Shown here piece by piece: positions 50,262-59,096 of a DNA stretch of 64,000 nt. Below the pieces are notes generated by a model. The model had not been told where the DNA came from. It ran no database searches and saw nothing but the letters and a program-made list of their open reading frames with translations. Location: positions 1 through 64,000 of the forward strand of contig JAQXSW010000007.1 in assembly GCA_029219165.1 (NCBI GenBank), read 5' to 3'. Each line of letters opens with the position of its first letter. Position 1 is the first letter of the stretch. A program made the translations under genes and the position numbers. The DNA is from Oscillospiraceae bacterium (GTDB lineage: Bacteria > Bacillota > Clostridia > Oscillospirales > Acutalibacteraceae).

Positions 50262-51689
50262 ATGAAAATTTTACTTGCTTCAAGCGAGGCTACACCTTTT
50301 GCTGTAAGCGGTGGACTTGCAGAGGTTGCAGGCGCATTACCAAAAGCATTAGTTGAAAAGGGAGTGGACGTGCGTGTTATTCTTCCACTTTACGCTTGCG
50401 TCACAGAAGAACAGAGAAAAGAACTCAAATACATAACTAACTACAATGTTCCGGTTGCTTGGAGAACACAATATTGTGGTCTTTTTGAAACAAAAGTCGG
50501 AAATGTAACGTATTATCTTCTTGATAACGAATACTATTTCAAACGTCCCGGTCTTTATGGTTATTATGATGATGCTGAAAGATTTACTTTCTTTTCAAGA
50601 GCTGTCTTGGAAACAATTGCATTCCTTGATGGATTTAAACCGGACATTATTCACTGTAATGACTGGCAAACGGCATTAATTCCACTTTACTATAACTGCT
50701 TCTACCGAGAACGCGCAGGTTATGAAGGAATAAGAACTGTTTATACAATCCATAACATTCAATATCAAGGAATATATGGTTATGAACTTTTAAACGAAAT
50801 CATAGGAATATCTCCTCCGGACTACTCACTTATTGACTACGATGGTCTTGTAAACTTCTCAAAGAGTGCCATTGAATGTTGCAACAAAGTTACAACCGTA
50901 AGCCCTTCGTACGCAAATGAAATACTTGACCCTTGGTACAGCCATGGTCTTGACAATATTCTTAAGAAGAACCTTTGGAAAACGACAGGTATTCTCAACG
51001 GAATAGATGTTGAAGCCTATAATCCTGAAACAGATCCAGCATTAAAATACAAGTACTCAGCAAGCAAAAAAGCAAACAAGGCAAAATGTAAAAAAGAAAT
51101 TGAGGATAAATTTGGATTTGAACACAAACCAGATGTTCCAATTATTTCACTTATTTCTCGCCTTGTTTCTCATAAAGGTCTTGATCTTGTAACAGCAGTA
51201 ATAGACGAACTCTTAAATACAACAGAGGTTCGCTTCATTGTCCTTGGGGCCGGAGATTCTCAATATGAAGACTACTTCCGTGGTGTTGCATATAGGCATC
51301 CGGATAAGTTCCGCCTTGAACTTGGATTTAATCCAACCCTTGCAAGGCAAATTTACGCCGGATCAGACATTTTCCTTATGCCATCAAAGAGCGAGCCATG
51401 CGGTCTTTCGCAGATGATAGCATTAAGATACGGTGCTCTTCCAATAGTTCGTGAAACCGGTGGTCTTAAAGACTCCATTACAGACTGTGGAGACGGCAAA
51501 GGAAATGGTTTCACATTCAAAACATATAACGCACACGATATGCTTTTCGCAATTAAGAGAAGCATTGACCTTTACTACAACAATAAAGCCGAATGGAAAA
51601 AGGTCGTAACACGTGCAATGAAATGTGACAACAGTTGGAGCAAATCAGCAGATCTTTACATAAAAATGTATAATGAAGCTCTTTCATAA
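50262..51689 (+). CDS. glgA: glycogen synthase (ADP-glucose dependent)
   Basis: GlgA transfers glucose from ADP-glucose to growing alpha-1,4 glucan. The 475-residue GT5 enzyme has the N-terminal loop SEATPFAVSGGLAEVAGALP, DIIHCNDWQTALIPLY, YTIHNIQYQGIY, and the C-terminal domain with ISRLVSHKGLDL and the retaining Glu motif in PSKSEPCGLSQM. The ADP-glucose loop reads AVSGGLAEV where many enzymes have KTGGLADV, so the usual lysine is replaced by valine. This may be a lineage variant. AAAGGAGGG precedes the ATG. It ends the glgBCDA operon; no phosphorylase gene follows. Confidence 0.96.
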   Translation: MKILLASSEATPFAVSGGLAEVAGALPKALVEKGVDVRVILPLYACVTEEQRKELKYITNYNVPVAWRTQYCGLFETKVGNVTYYLLDNEYYFKRPGLYGYYDDAERFTFFSRAVLETIAFLDGFKPDIIHCNDWQTALIPLYYNCFYRERAGYEGIRTVYTIHNIQYQGIYGYELLNEIIGISPPDYSLIDYDGLVNFSKSAIECCNKVTTVSPSYANEILDPWYSHGLDNILKKNLWKTTGILNGIDVEAYNPETDPALKYKYSASKKANKAKCKKEIEDKFGFEHKPDVPIISLISRLVSHKGLDLVTAVIDELLNTTEVRFIVLGAGDSQYEDYFRGVAYRHPDKFRLELGFNPTLARQIYAGSDIFLMPSKSEPCGLSQMIALRYGALPIVRETGGLKDSITDCGDGKGNGFTFKTYNAHDMLFAIKRSIDLYYNNKAEWKKVVTRAMKCDNSWSKSADLYIKMYNEALS

Positions 51690-51697
51690 ATAAGAAT

Positions 51698-51740
51698 AGC
51701 GGATAACAGTACATTGACTGTTATCCGCTGATTTATTATA
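51698..51740. terminator. terminator of the glycogen operon
   Basis: AGCGGATAACAGT and ACTGTTATCCGCT form a perfect 13-bp stem around ACATTG, followed by GATTTATTAT; on the minus strand ATTCTTATTT follows, serving the convergent regulator gene. Confidence 0.82.
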
Positions 51741-51756
51741 ATTCTAATCAGTTTAT

Positions 51757-52359
51757 TTATATAAGTTTTGCAACGTAAATATTCAAGTAGTCATTTACCC
51801 AAGTGTTTACCGTTGCAACACTTGCCGGAACTTTTTCCTTTTTTGGTTTCCCCGGAAGTGACTCTAAATCTCTTATAGTTGAAGAAATAGTTGACGCTAG
51901 GAAAGAAACTCTATCAATATTACGTGACTCTATTGGAAGCCACTCGCGTGGAATTACTCCACGTTTTATGCCTCCATACACGGCAAAATATGTAGCCAAT
52001 CCATACATTTTAATAATATATTCCATAAGTTCAGGATCTTTTGCCATATGTGATGTAGCAATAATTGAAGCTCTTACAATAGTTTCAGCAGACATTTCCA
52101 TATCCTCTGCAATATCAGAAATTTGACTTTGAGCCTCAACTTGAATTGTACTATTTGAGTTTCCAAGAAGATAATCACACGTAACACCATAATAGTTCGC
52201 TGCCCTTACAACAAAAGAAAGACCACACTCACGGATCCCATTTTCATAGTGTGAAAGAAGAGCTTGTGAAATTCCAAGATCTTTTGCCGCTTGCTTTTGA
52301 CTAATCTTTTTCAATTTTCTTTGTTCCGTAAGTCGGCTTTGAAATATACCATCTTGCAT
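51757..52359 (-). CDS. XRE-family helix-turn-helix regulator
   Basis: The 200-residue protein has an N-terminal HTH domain (about 8-63): RLTEQRKLKKISQKQAAKD, then LGISQALLSHYENGIRECGL and VTCDYLLGNS, a classic XRE/Cro pattern. The C-terminal helical domain (about 75-200) is not one I recognise; it may bind a ligand or mediate oligomerisation. GAGGGTG precedes the ATG at 52359; the TTG at 52380 is less well placed. It is divergent from a histidine phosphatase gene 72 nt away, so it may control that gene and itself, which is inference. Confidence 0.88.
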   Translation of the reverse strand: MQDGIFQSRLTEQRKLKKISQKQAAKDLGISQALLSHYENGIRECGLSFVVRAANYYGVTCDYLLGNSNSTIQVEAQSQISDIAEDMEMSAETIVRASIIATSHMAKDPELMEYIIKMYGLATYFAVYGGIKRGVIPREWLPIESRNIDRVSFLASTISSTIRDLESLPGKPKKEKVPASVATVNTWVNDYLNIYVAKLI

Positions 52360-52431
52360 ACTTACACCCTCTTTATACAAATTGTATTATTTTCATTTCA
52401 ATTATATAAAAAATTATACTCGGAGGCAACT

Positions 52432-53079
52432 ATGAAAACATATAGAATTCACCTTATCCGCCACGGATTAACACAGGGAAATATTGACGGTACCTATGTA
52501 GGGCACAAAGATATTCCTGTTTGTGAACAAGGCCTAAAACAACTTGAACAAATGAAAAATGAATATGTATATCCGAATGTTCCTGTTGTTTTTTGTAGTC
52601 CTTTAAAAAGATGTAGACAAACTGCTAAAATTATATATCCGGATATAGAACCTATAATTATTAATGAACTCATTGAGTACAATTTTGGTGAATTTGAGGG
52701 GAAAACCGCTGACGAATTAAAGAATGATGAGCTTTTTGTCGAATGGCTTTCAGGTGGCGTGGATGCCGCTCCACCTTTTGGTGAATCCAACGGAGAATTT
52801 GGCAAAAGAGTTGGAAACGCTATTGAAAAGATAATTGAAGGTATGCTTAAAACCGGCACCACCGAAACATCTATTGTCACACACGGTGGTGTAATCATGG
52901 GAATTATGTCTATGTTTGCTCTTCCAGAACTTCCTATGCCAGAATGGCTTGTACCAAATGGATGCGGATATACAATTCTAATAACCCCATCTCTTTGGAC
53001 TCATGCAAGAAAGTTTGAGGCCGTAGCAGAACTTCCATACATAATTGAAGATGAAGAGGATGACGAGTATGTCGATTAA
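52432..53079 (+). CDS. histidine phosphatase family protein
   Basis: The 215 residues belong to the phosphoglycerate-mutase-like superfamily. The catalytic motif LIRHGLTQGN carries the phosphorylated His; FCSPLKRCRQTA gives the second Arg of the phosphate pocket. ELIEYNFGEFEGKTADEL supplies the acid Glu, and IVTHGGVIMGIM supplies the second His. Substrate is unclear: relatives include cobalamin-pathway alpha-ribazole phosphatase and general phosphatases, and no cobalamin gene is near. CGGAGG precedes the ATG. Its end overlaps the next gene by 11 bases, so the two are co-translated. Confidence 0.92.
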   Translation: MKTYRIHLIRHGLTQGNIDGTYVGHKDIPVCEQGLKQLEQMKNEYVYPNVPVVFCSPLKRCRQTAKIIYPDIEPIIINELIEYNFGEFEGKTADELKNDELFVEWLSGGVDAAPPFGESNGEFGKRVGNAIEKIIEGMLKTGTTETSIVTHGGVIMGIMSMFALPELPMPEWLVPNGCGYTILITPSLWTHARKFEAVAELPYIIEDEEDDEYVD

Positions 53080-53719
53080 AGCAGCTATCTTTGACATGGA
53101 TGGAACTCTTTTAGATTCAATGCATGCATGGATTAAAATTGGAGAAAGATATTTACAAACAAAAGGAATAGTTCTAAACGACAACCAAAAAAAAATAGTC
53201 GGTGGAATGCTACTTGAAGAAATGTCTGAATATCTTATAAATGAATTTAATTTTAAAATATCCCCAAAAGAAATAGTTTCAGAAATTAATAAAATGGTTG
53301 AAGATGAATATTTTCATAGAATTCAAGTTAAACCGGGTGTCGTTGAATTCTTGGAAGCCTTAAGAAAAAACAATGTAAAAATGTGTGTTGCAACCGCCAC
53401 TGACAGATACATGACAGAAGCCGCTCTAAAAAGACTTGACCTTCTTAAGTATTTTGAATTTATATATACTTGCGGTGAGTTACACGTAGATAAATCAATC
53501 CCTGACATATATGACAAAGCTCTTGAAGTTCTTGGAACAAAGAAAGAAGAAACCTATGTATTTGAGGATACTTATCTTCCAATAACAACCGTAGTAAATG
53601 CCGGTTATCCACTAGTTGCTGTGGCTGATAAATGGTCTGCACACAGAGAAAATGATATAAAGAAAATTGCAAAGAACTTTGTAAATGACTTAAGTACAAT
53701 AGATATTAATACTTTATAA
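53069..53719 (+). CDS. HAD superfamily hydrolase (beta-phosphoglucomutase/phosphatase-like)
   Basis: The 216-residue protein has HAD motif I in IFDMDGTLLDS (nucleophile and acid-base Asp), a helical cap (about 18-80), motif II in MCVATATDRYMTEAALKRL, and motif III/IV around DKSIPDIYDKALEVLG and YVFEDTYLPITTVVNAG. Motif IV has ED rather than the more usual ED-S. Small phosphosugars are likely substrates. Three ATGs lie close together; I use the one at 53069 with GAGG about 9 nt upstream. It overlaps the histidine phosphatase gene and ends at a strong terminator. Confidence 0.9.
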   Translation: MSIKAAIFDMDGTLLDSMHAWIKIGERYLQTKGIVLNDNQKKIVGGMLLEEMSEYLINEFNFKISPKEIVSEINKMVEDEYFHRIQVKPGVVEFLEALRKNNVKMCVATATDRYMTEAALKRLDLLKYFEFIYTCGELHVDKSIPDIYDKALEVLGTKKEETYVFEDTYLPITTVVNAGYPLVAVADKWSAHRENDIKKIAKNFVNDLSTIDINTL

Positions 53720-53724
53720 AAAGA

Positions 53725-53768
53725 AATGCGTACAGCACTGAAATCCGATGCTGTACGCATTATTTTTA
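53725..53768. terminator. terminator after the HAD gene
   Basis: AATGCGTACAGCA and TGCTGTACGCATT form a 13-bp stem around a 11-nt loop, followed by ATTTTTA; convergent with the membrane gene ending at 53766. Confidence 0.88.
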
Positions 53769-54296
53769 TACTACCAAAGCAAGAACGTATGGTAATGCAT
53801 AAGAGAAAAGAATAGATGTAATAAGTGTTATTCCAAAACGATCAATGTATGCACCCGCATACATAATAATTGCCGGAATAAACATAAACACCTTTGAAAC
53901 TGTTTTAGCTGTAGATTCTTTTCCATACAAATTACTCCACATATTTATTGCATCCTCTAAAAGAGGAAAGCAATTTGTAAGACATGATATTCCTACGTAA
54001 ATAAATACTATTGAAAATATATTTACTTTTCCCAAATAAAACAAATTCATTGATGCGGGAAGAACCATAACAATTCCCGAGAACAGGGAAATAATATGTG
54101 GCATAAAACAAATTCCAAAACTTCCCTTTTTGTCTGCAAGCACATGCTCAATATGTCCGCAAAGTTCGTTCTTCTGGATGTATTTTGAAAACTCTACAGG
54201 AACATCAAACATCCTGCAAGCTAAATGTTCAAGAAACGCCTTAAGTAAAGTTCCGGGAATGGTAATTATCTTAACTATAAAATAAATTATTGCCAT
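53766..54296 (-). CDS. polytopic membrane protein of unknown function
   Basis: The 176 residues have about four hydrophobic segments. The N-terminal part reads PGTLLKAFLEHLACRMFDVPV and continues with QKNELCGHIEHVLADKKG, so His, Cys and Glu residues cluster near the first helix. This faintly recalls membrane metalloprotease layouts, but no clear HExxH is present, so I do not assign it. The ATG overlaps the end of the upstream TPR protein gene by 10 bases, implying co-translation and probably a shared function. Confidence 0.7.
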   Translation of the reverse strand: MAIIYFIVKIITIPGTLLKAFLEHLACRMFDVPVEFSKYIQKNELCGHIEHVLADKKGSFGICFMPHIISLFSGIVMVLPASMNLFYLGKVNIFSIVFIYVGISCLTNCFPLLEDAINMWSNLYGKESTAKTVSKVFMFIPAIIMYAGAYIDRFGITLITSILFSYALPYVLALVV

Positions 54297-55726
54297 GAGA
54301 AATCACCTCTTCCTTCCGTAAAGACTTTTTCAACTGTAAATTCGCCCTTAATTATCTTATTTACATCCGGAGAAAGTGAAAATCCTGCTTCCGAAAGTTC
54401 ATCACAAATTGAATTATATGTCTCTTTGTCGCCAGTTAAAGCGGCACAAAGTGCATACATACTTGAGGCTTGAAGATAGGTTGTTACAGTGGAAGCGTTA
54501 TTATATGCAGTTTCAGCATAATTTTTTGCTGTTTCAGTCTTACCTTCAAGTAAGTCTATAATGCTGATTTGATAGTTAAGCATTGGGTCGTTCTTAGCAA
54601 ATTTAACACCCTTATTACATTCCCCAATTGCCATATTTAAGTTACCCTTCATTCTGTAGGCAACAGATTTATAAAGATAAACATAAATACTTTCTGAGTT
54701 AACGCCGGAAAGCTGCGATGTATATGAAAGAACTTCATCATACTTGCCTTCATTTAAAGAAATTTCTGCAAAAAGAGGCAAATAAAGTGTTTTCATTTCA
54801 GGTGCAAGTTCTTGAATTTTTTTAACATTTTCAGTTTGTGAATTTGCATCTGCGCCATACACTACAGCCGCCAAATACTTATAATAATAAGCCATAGGGC
54901 TATTTGAAAGCATAATCTTTTTTACGCCTTCATCAAATTCAGTGGAAAATTTTTCATAAGTAGATGCCGATTGCATACATGATTCATATACATCATATAT
55001 CTTTGAAAATGCTGAAATCTCTTCTTTAATTTCCTTTACATGTCTATTTTTTAACTTGTCAATTTTTGTTCCTGAATAATGATTATCTATAAACTGTGTC
55101 AATTCCTCATATGAATCTACACCAATTGTGTAATAAAGATCAACCTGTCTTTCAAGGTATTTTGAACCATAATTATCATCTGTGACCTTTATTTCTGCAT
55201 TAATATTGTCATATGCATTAAGCGCTGACATTAGCTTTCCTTTATTAACAAGTTGCTCCGCATCTGCTGTTCCTTTAAAGACCGGGAATGAAATGGCAAA
55301 GAAACTAAATGAAAGGAAAACAAGTACAATTGTGACAACAGGAATAATCCACTTATACCATTCAAATGGATAATGCCTCATATTTTCAAGGCATTCATCA
55401 CAATATACTCCGTCCTCATTCGCTTGACGTTCACCACAGCACTCACACTTCGGACCTAAAAGACCTGCTTTGCGAAGTTTCTTTTCCTCAGCAGCTGCTT
55501 TAACAATGTCATTCCATTCTGCATTAGGATTTTCATCCATCATTTTATCAATTTCACCTTGAACTAAGTCTTTAAGGTCTTCAAGTTCTGCCTTAAGTTC
55601 TTCCGGATCCAAACCGGTTTCCAGGTCAAGTGGTATAGTTTCTTCATCTTCAGGGGCATTTTCAATTGGTTCTTCTTTAGGTTCAGAAATTTCTTCTATA
55701 TTCTGTTCCTTTTCTTTCTCTGCCAT
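54287..55726 (-). CDS. membrane protein with zinc ribbon and TPR-like extracellular domain
   Basis: The 479 residues begin with an acidic, disordered region (about 1-90, many Glu/Asp/Pro). A zinc ribbon with CECCGERQ and YCDEC (about 97-115) follows. Then comes a transmembrane helix (about 130-152) and a long helical region with TPR-like repeats, for example KGNLMSALNAYDNIN-type helices, AYRMKGNLNMAIGECNKGVKF and LLEGKTETAKNYAETAYNNAS. I do not know a named family. The zinc ribbon and acidic tail are inside the cell, the TPR part outside. AAGGAGGG precedes the ATG. It is co-translated with the downstream small membrane protein. Confidence 0.75.
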   Translation of the reverse strand: MAEKEKEQNIEEISEPKEEPIENAPEDEETIPLDLETGLDPEELKAELEDLKDLVQGEIDKMMDENPNAEWNDIVKAAAEEKKLRKAGLLGPKCECCGERQANEDGVYCDECLENMRHYPFEWYKWIIPVVTIVLVFLSFSFFAISFPVFKGTADAEQLVNKGKLMSALNAYDNINAEIKVTDDNYGSKYLERQVDLYYTIGVDSYEELTQFIDNHYSGTKIDKLKNRHVKEIKEEISAFSKIYDVYESCMQSASTYEKFSTEFDEGVKKIMLSNSPMAYYYKYLAAVVYGADANSQTENVKKIQELAPEMKTLYLPLFAEISLNEGKYDEVLSYTSQLSGVNSESIYVYLYKSVAYRMKGNLNMAIGECNKGVKFAKNDPMLNYQISIIDLLEGKTETAKNYAETAYNNASTVTTYLQASSMYALCAALTGDKETYNSICDELSEAGFSLSPDVNKIIKGEFTVEKVFTEGRGDFSWQ

Positions 55727-55801
55727 AGAAACCCTCCTTAACTAATAACTCTCTTATATTATCTGTGTTCTATTATACAATAACAAACCTTAAAAATAAA
55801 T

Positions 55802-55838
55802 GAAAAAAAGGCAACTCACAAAATAAATGTGAATTGCC
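55802..55838 (-). terminator. terminator of thiT
   Basis: Minus strand GGCAATTCACA pairs with TGTGAGTTGCC (one G-T) around TTTATTT and is followed by TTTTTTT. Confidence 0.9.
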
Positions 55839-55857
55839 CAAATGTGGATATTACCTT

Positions 55858-55887
55858 TAATTTGTCAAGTGATAATTTGTCAAGTGA
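55858..55887. repeat. exact 15-bp tandem duplication
   Basis: TAATTTGTCAAGTGA occurs twice back to back between the thiT stop and its terminator. It looks like a simple slippage or duplication event with no evident role. Confidence 0.7.
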
Positions 55888-55895
55888 AAATTATT

Positions 55896-56495
55896 TTATG
55901 CGCCTTTTCCTGTTTTAAGCATTCCGTTTTCATCAAGTCTTGGGAAAAAGAACTTAAGAAGAGCAAGAATACCAATTACTGTAATAATTGTCTCCGGAAT
56001 CATATAACCGGCATTATATGTTGCAGAATATGCAAGTATTGGCCCCATTGCTGCACCGTCTGTCCAATCAGCCCAAATTGTAGCACCACTGATGAAGTGA
56101 CAAAGGAACCTAATTACACAAACCATAACAGTTCCTATTGAAAGAGCGGCATATTGATTCTTAATTTTGTTCTTAAAAATTCCACCAAGGCCTAAAAGTG
56201 TATATGGGAGAACATAGTCAAATACAACAAGAATTAAATACGCTCCAAAGCCCTTAACATATGCAAAATTTCCAAGGCCAAAGAGTATTTGAATACATGA
56301 AAATACAAATCCTGAAGCAAGACCCCATGGCACACCGAAAATATAACTAAGAGCAATTACCGGGACTTGACTGAAAATTGTAACCCCGCCACCCTGTAAA
56401 AATGGTGATTCAAAAGTTGCAACCTCATTAAGAATTGTAGCAAGTGCAATTAAAATTGCAGATACTACTAAACGATAAGTAGTATTTTTCTTCAT
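55896..56495 (-). CDS. thiT: thiamine ECF transporter substrate-binding subunit
   Basis: ThiT is the membrane S-component that binds thiamine and works with the shared ECF energy module. The 199 residues form about six helices, with GGGVTIFSQVPVIALSYIFG near the second helix, VFDYVLPYTLLGLGG, and the aromatic-rich RFLCHFISGATIWADWTDG, which fits the thiamine-binding region of the family. The TPP riboswitch directly upstream strongly supports thiamine as substrate. The ribosome site GGAAAGGAAG lies in the 3' end of that riboswitch. It is monocistronic; the EcfA and EcfT subunits must be encoded elsewhere. Confidence 0.93.
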   Translation of the reverse strand: MKKNTTYRLVVSAILIALATILNEVATFESPFLQGGGVTIFSQVPVIALSYIFGVPWGLASGFVFSCIQILFGLGNFAYVKGFGAYLILVVFDYVLPYTLLGLGGIFKNKIKNQYAALSIGTVMVCVIRFLCHFISGATIWADWTDGAAMGPILAYSATYNAGYMIPETIITVIGILALLKFFFPRLDENGMLKTGKGA

Positions 56496-56504
56496 ATTTT
56501 TCTT

Positions 56505-56612
56505 CCTTTCCTACGCAGGCATTATCCTGATCAGGTTTGGGTACATTGTACCGCAGGGACATATAACTTTTTGGTATAATCTCAGCCGAAGAACATTCAG
56601 CACCCCCGAAAA
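56505..56612 (-). promoter_or_regulatory. TPP (THI-box) riboswitch
   Basis: The minus strand contains the diagnostic blocks in order: GGGGGTGCT, then GGCTGAGAT, a variable P3-like arm, ACCTGATCAGGATAATGCC and GCGTAGGAAAGG. These are the conserved TPP-sensing cores. The aptamer 3' strand runs into the thiT ribosome site with no separate terminator hairpin before the gene, so repression by thiamine pyrophosphate is probably at translation initiation. Confidence 0.95.
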
Positions 56613-56634
56613 CCATATTCACTTGACAGGAATC

Positions 56635-56662
56635 ATTGTAGCATTTTGCTAAAGAATGTCAA
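56635..56662 (-). promoter_or_regulatory. promoter of the thiT leader
   Basis: Minus strand perfect TTGACA (56657-56662), 16-nt spacer, TACAAT (56635-56640), about 25 nt before the aptamer. Confidence 0.7.
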
Positions 56663-56671
56663 TATTGCATA

Positions 56672-56700
56672 TTGAAAAGTAAAAAAACATCTGTTAAAAT
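56672..56700 (+). promoter_or_regulatory. promoter of typA
   Basis: TTGAAA (56672-56677), 17-nt spacer, TAAAAT (56695-56700), about 50 nt before the typA start and divergent from the thiT promoter. Confidence 0.6.
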
Positions 56701-56752
56701 GTTGCCTTGTATTTTAGATATTTATATATATTAATGTAATGAAGGTGTAAAT

Positions 56753-58579
56753 TTGAAACTTAGAGAAGACATCAGAAACGTTGCAATTATTGCCCACGTT
56801 GACCATGGAAAAACAACACTCGTAGATGAAATGCTCAAACAAAGTGGTACATTTCGTACAAATGAGCAAGTTCAAGACAGAGTAATGGACTCAAATGACC
56901 TTGAGCGTGAACGTGGAATAACAATTCTTTCAAAAAATACAGCCATTCACTATGATGACACAAAAATTAATATCATTGACACTCCGGGCCATGCCGATTT
57001 TGGAGGCGAGGTTGAGCGTATTCTCCTCATGGTTGATGGTGTTCTTCTCCTTGTTGATGCATTTGAAGGATGTATGCCACAGACAAGATTCGTTCTTAAA
57101 AAGGCCCTTGGCCTTAAGAAGAAGGTTGTCGTTGTAATAAATAAGATTGACCGTCCGGGCGCACGTCCTGCAGAAGTTGTGGACGAGGTAATTGACCTTT
57201 TCATTGAACTTGGTGCAGACGATGATCAAATTGAATTCCCGGTTGTATTTGCTTCTGCCAAAGAGGGCTACGCATCATTTGACTCACGTGACCGTGAAGG
57301 TGACATGCGCCCTATTTTCGAGTCAATCCTTAAAGAAATCCCGGCACCAAAAGGTGACAAAGAAGCTCCTCTTCAGGTTCTCTTCTCCAGCCTTGACTAC
57401 GACGACTATGTGGGAAGAATTGGCGTGGGAAGAATTGAAAGAGGAACAATAAAGAAAAATATGAGCGTTGTTCTTTGCAAAACAGATGGCACGGAACAAA
57501 ATGTTAAAGTTTCCAAACTCTACTCTTATGATGGACTTAAGAGAGTAGAAGTTGAAGAGGCCGCAGCGGGAGACATTATCTGTGTTTCAGGTATTGCGGA
57601 TATTAATATTGGTGAAACCGCTTGTGCTCCTGAATGCGTTGAGCCACTTGACTTTATTAAGATTGATGAACCAACAATCTCTATGAATTTCATTGTTAAC
57701 AACAGTCCATTTGCCGGACGTGAAGGAAAGTTTGTTACATCCAGAAACATCCGTGACAGACTTTTCAAAGAAGTTGAAACAAACGTTTCAATGCGTGTTG
57801 AAGAAACAGAAACAACTGATACCTTTAAAGTTTCCGGACGTGGTGAACTGCACCTTTCAATCCTAATTGAAACAATGCGTCGTGAAGGATATGAATTCCA
57901 AGTTTCAAGGCCAAAAGTAATCTTTAAAAAAGATGAAACAACCGGACAAACTCTTGAACCAATGGAGCTTTTATCCGTTGAAGTCCCTGAAGAATACGTA
58001 GGCGCAGTTATTGAAAAACTAGGCTCAAGAAAAGCGGAACTTACAAATATGGTTGTTCATGAAGGCGGAGCAACACATCTTGAGTTCTCAATTCCATCCC
58101 GTGGTCTTATTGGCTACAGGAGTGAATTCTTAACAGACACAAATGGTAATGGTATAATGAACCAACTCTTTGATGGATATCAGCCATATAAAGGGGATAT
58201 TCAAACAAGAGAACGTGGCTCCATTATTGTTCATGAAACCGGTGAAACTTCCGGATATGGACTTTTCAACACTCAAGAACGCGGTCGTCTCTTCGTTGGC
58301 CCTGGAGTTGAAGTATACGAAGGCATGATTGTAGGTGAATCTGCAAGAAACGAAGACATTGTATGTAACGTATGTAAGGCTAAACACCTCACCAACACAC
58401 GAGCTTCCGGTTCAGATGATGCTCTTCGTCTTGTTCCTCCTACCAACATGAGTCTTGAGCAATGCATGGAATTCATTTCAGACGATGAACTTCTTGAAGT
58501 TACACCAACTTCACTCAGACTTCGTAAGACTATTCTTTCTAAAGAACAGAGAATGAAGGCACAATTTAGAAACAAATAA
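56753..58579 (+). CDS. typA: ribosome-associated GTPase TypA/BipA
   Basis: BipA is a translational GTPase related to EF-G that assists 50S assembly, especially in cold or stress. The 608 residues have the G1 motif AHVDHGKTTLVDEML, the switch region containing RERGITILSKNTA, G3 DTPGHADFGGEVER, G4 NKIDRPGARP and G5-type FASAKEGYA. EF-G-like domains III and V follow (RGELHLSILIETMRREGYE), then the BipA-specific C-terminal domain. The start is TTG with GAAGGTG upstream. It is monocistronic with its own promoter and terminator. Confidence 0.96.
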   Translation: MKLREDIRNVAIIAHVDHGKTTLVDEMLKQSGTFRTNEQVQDRVMDSNDLERERGITILSKNTAIHYDDTKINIIDTPGHADFGGEVERILLMVDGVLLLVDAFEGCMPQTRFVLKKALGLKKKVVVVINKIDRPGARPAEVVDEVIDLFIELGADDDQIEFPVVFASAKEGYASFDSRDREGDMRPIFESILKEIPAPKGDKEAPLQVLFSSLDYDDYVGRIGVGRIERGTIKKNMSVVLCKTDGTEQNVKVSKLYSYDGLKRVEVEEAAAGDIICVSGIADINIGETACAPECVEPLDFIKIDEPTISMNFIVNNSPFAGREGKFVTSRNIRDRLFKEVETNVSMRVEETETTDTFKVSGRGELHLSILIETMRREGYEFQVSRPKVIFKKDETTGQTLEPMELLSVEVPEEYVGAVIEKLGSRKAELTNMVVHEGGATHLEFSIPSRGLIGYRSEFLTDTNGNGIMNQLFDGYQPYKGDIQTRERGSIIVHETGETSGYGLFNTQERGRLFVGPGVEVYEGMIVGESARNEDIVCNVCKAKHLTNTRASGSDDALRLVPPTNMSLEQCMEFISDDELLEVTPTSLRLRKTILSKEQRMKAQFRNK

Positions 58580-58590
58580 TTATATGAAAT

Positions 58591-58626
58591 AAAAAAGCAG
58601 AATCATTTATATGATTCTGCTTTTTT
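58591..58626. terminator. bidirectional terminator between typA and moaC
   Basis: AAAAAAGCAGAATCAT and ATGATTCTGCTTTTTT form a perfect stem around TTAT with A and T runs on both sides. Confidence 0.93.
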
Positions 58627-58628
58627 CT

Positions 58629-59096
58629 CTATCTTTCAAATTTTCCTGACTTGCCACCGTCTTTAAAGAGGAGGTAACACTCATTTATTTCCATTCCTCT
58701 ATCTACAGCTTTGCACATGTCATAGATAGTAAGGGCAGCAACATTTGCTGCAGTAAGAGCTTCCATTTCAACACCTGTTTTGTAGGTGCAAGAAACTGTT
58801 GCAAGTATTTTTACCTGTGTGTCTGAAATAGGATCAAGTTCTACTGTAATTTTTTCAAGCGGAAGTGGATGACACATTGGAATAAGTTCATGTGTTTTCT
58901 TTGCAGCCATTATGCCGGCAATTCTTGCACAGGAAAAAACATCACCCTTTTTTACCTTACCGTCTTTTATTAGTTCAAGTGTTTCAGGTTTCATGGTTAC
59001 AACAGCTTGTGCTGTTGCCGTGCGCTTAGTAAATTCCTTGTCTCCTACGTCGACCATTCTTGCAGCACCTTTTTCATCAATATGAGTTAATTCCAT
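58629..59096 (-). CDS. moaC: cyclic pyranopterin monophosphate synthase MoaC
   Basis: MoaC converts the MoaA product into cyclic pyranopterin monophosphate, the first stable molybdenum-cofactor intermediate. The 155 residues carry the full motif set: [38 protein letters not shown] with the conserved Lys, [14 protein letters not shown], and [20 protein letters not shown] near the end, followed by the basic loop around GKSGKFER. The ATG overlaps the upstream gene by 10 bases. It is the last gene of the five-gene mo operon. Confidence 0.96.
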   Translation of the reverse strand: MELTHIDEKGAARMVDVGDKEFTKRTATAQAVVTMKPETLELIKDGKVKKGDVFSCARIAGIMAAKKTHELIPMCHPLPLEKITVELDPISDTQVKILATVSCTYKTGVEMEALTAANVAALTIYDMCKAVDRGMEINECYLLFKDGGKSGKFER

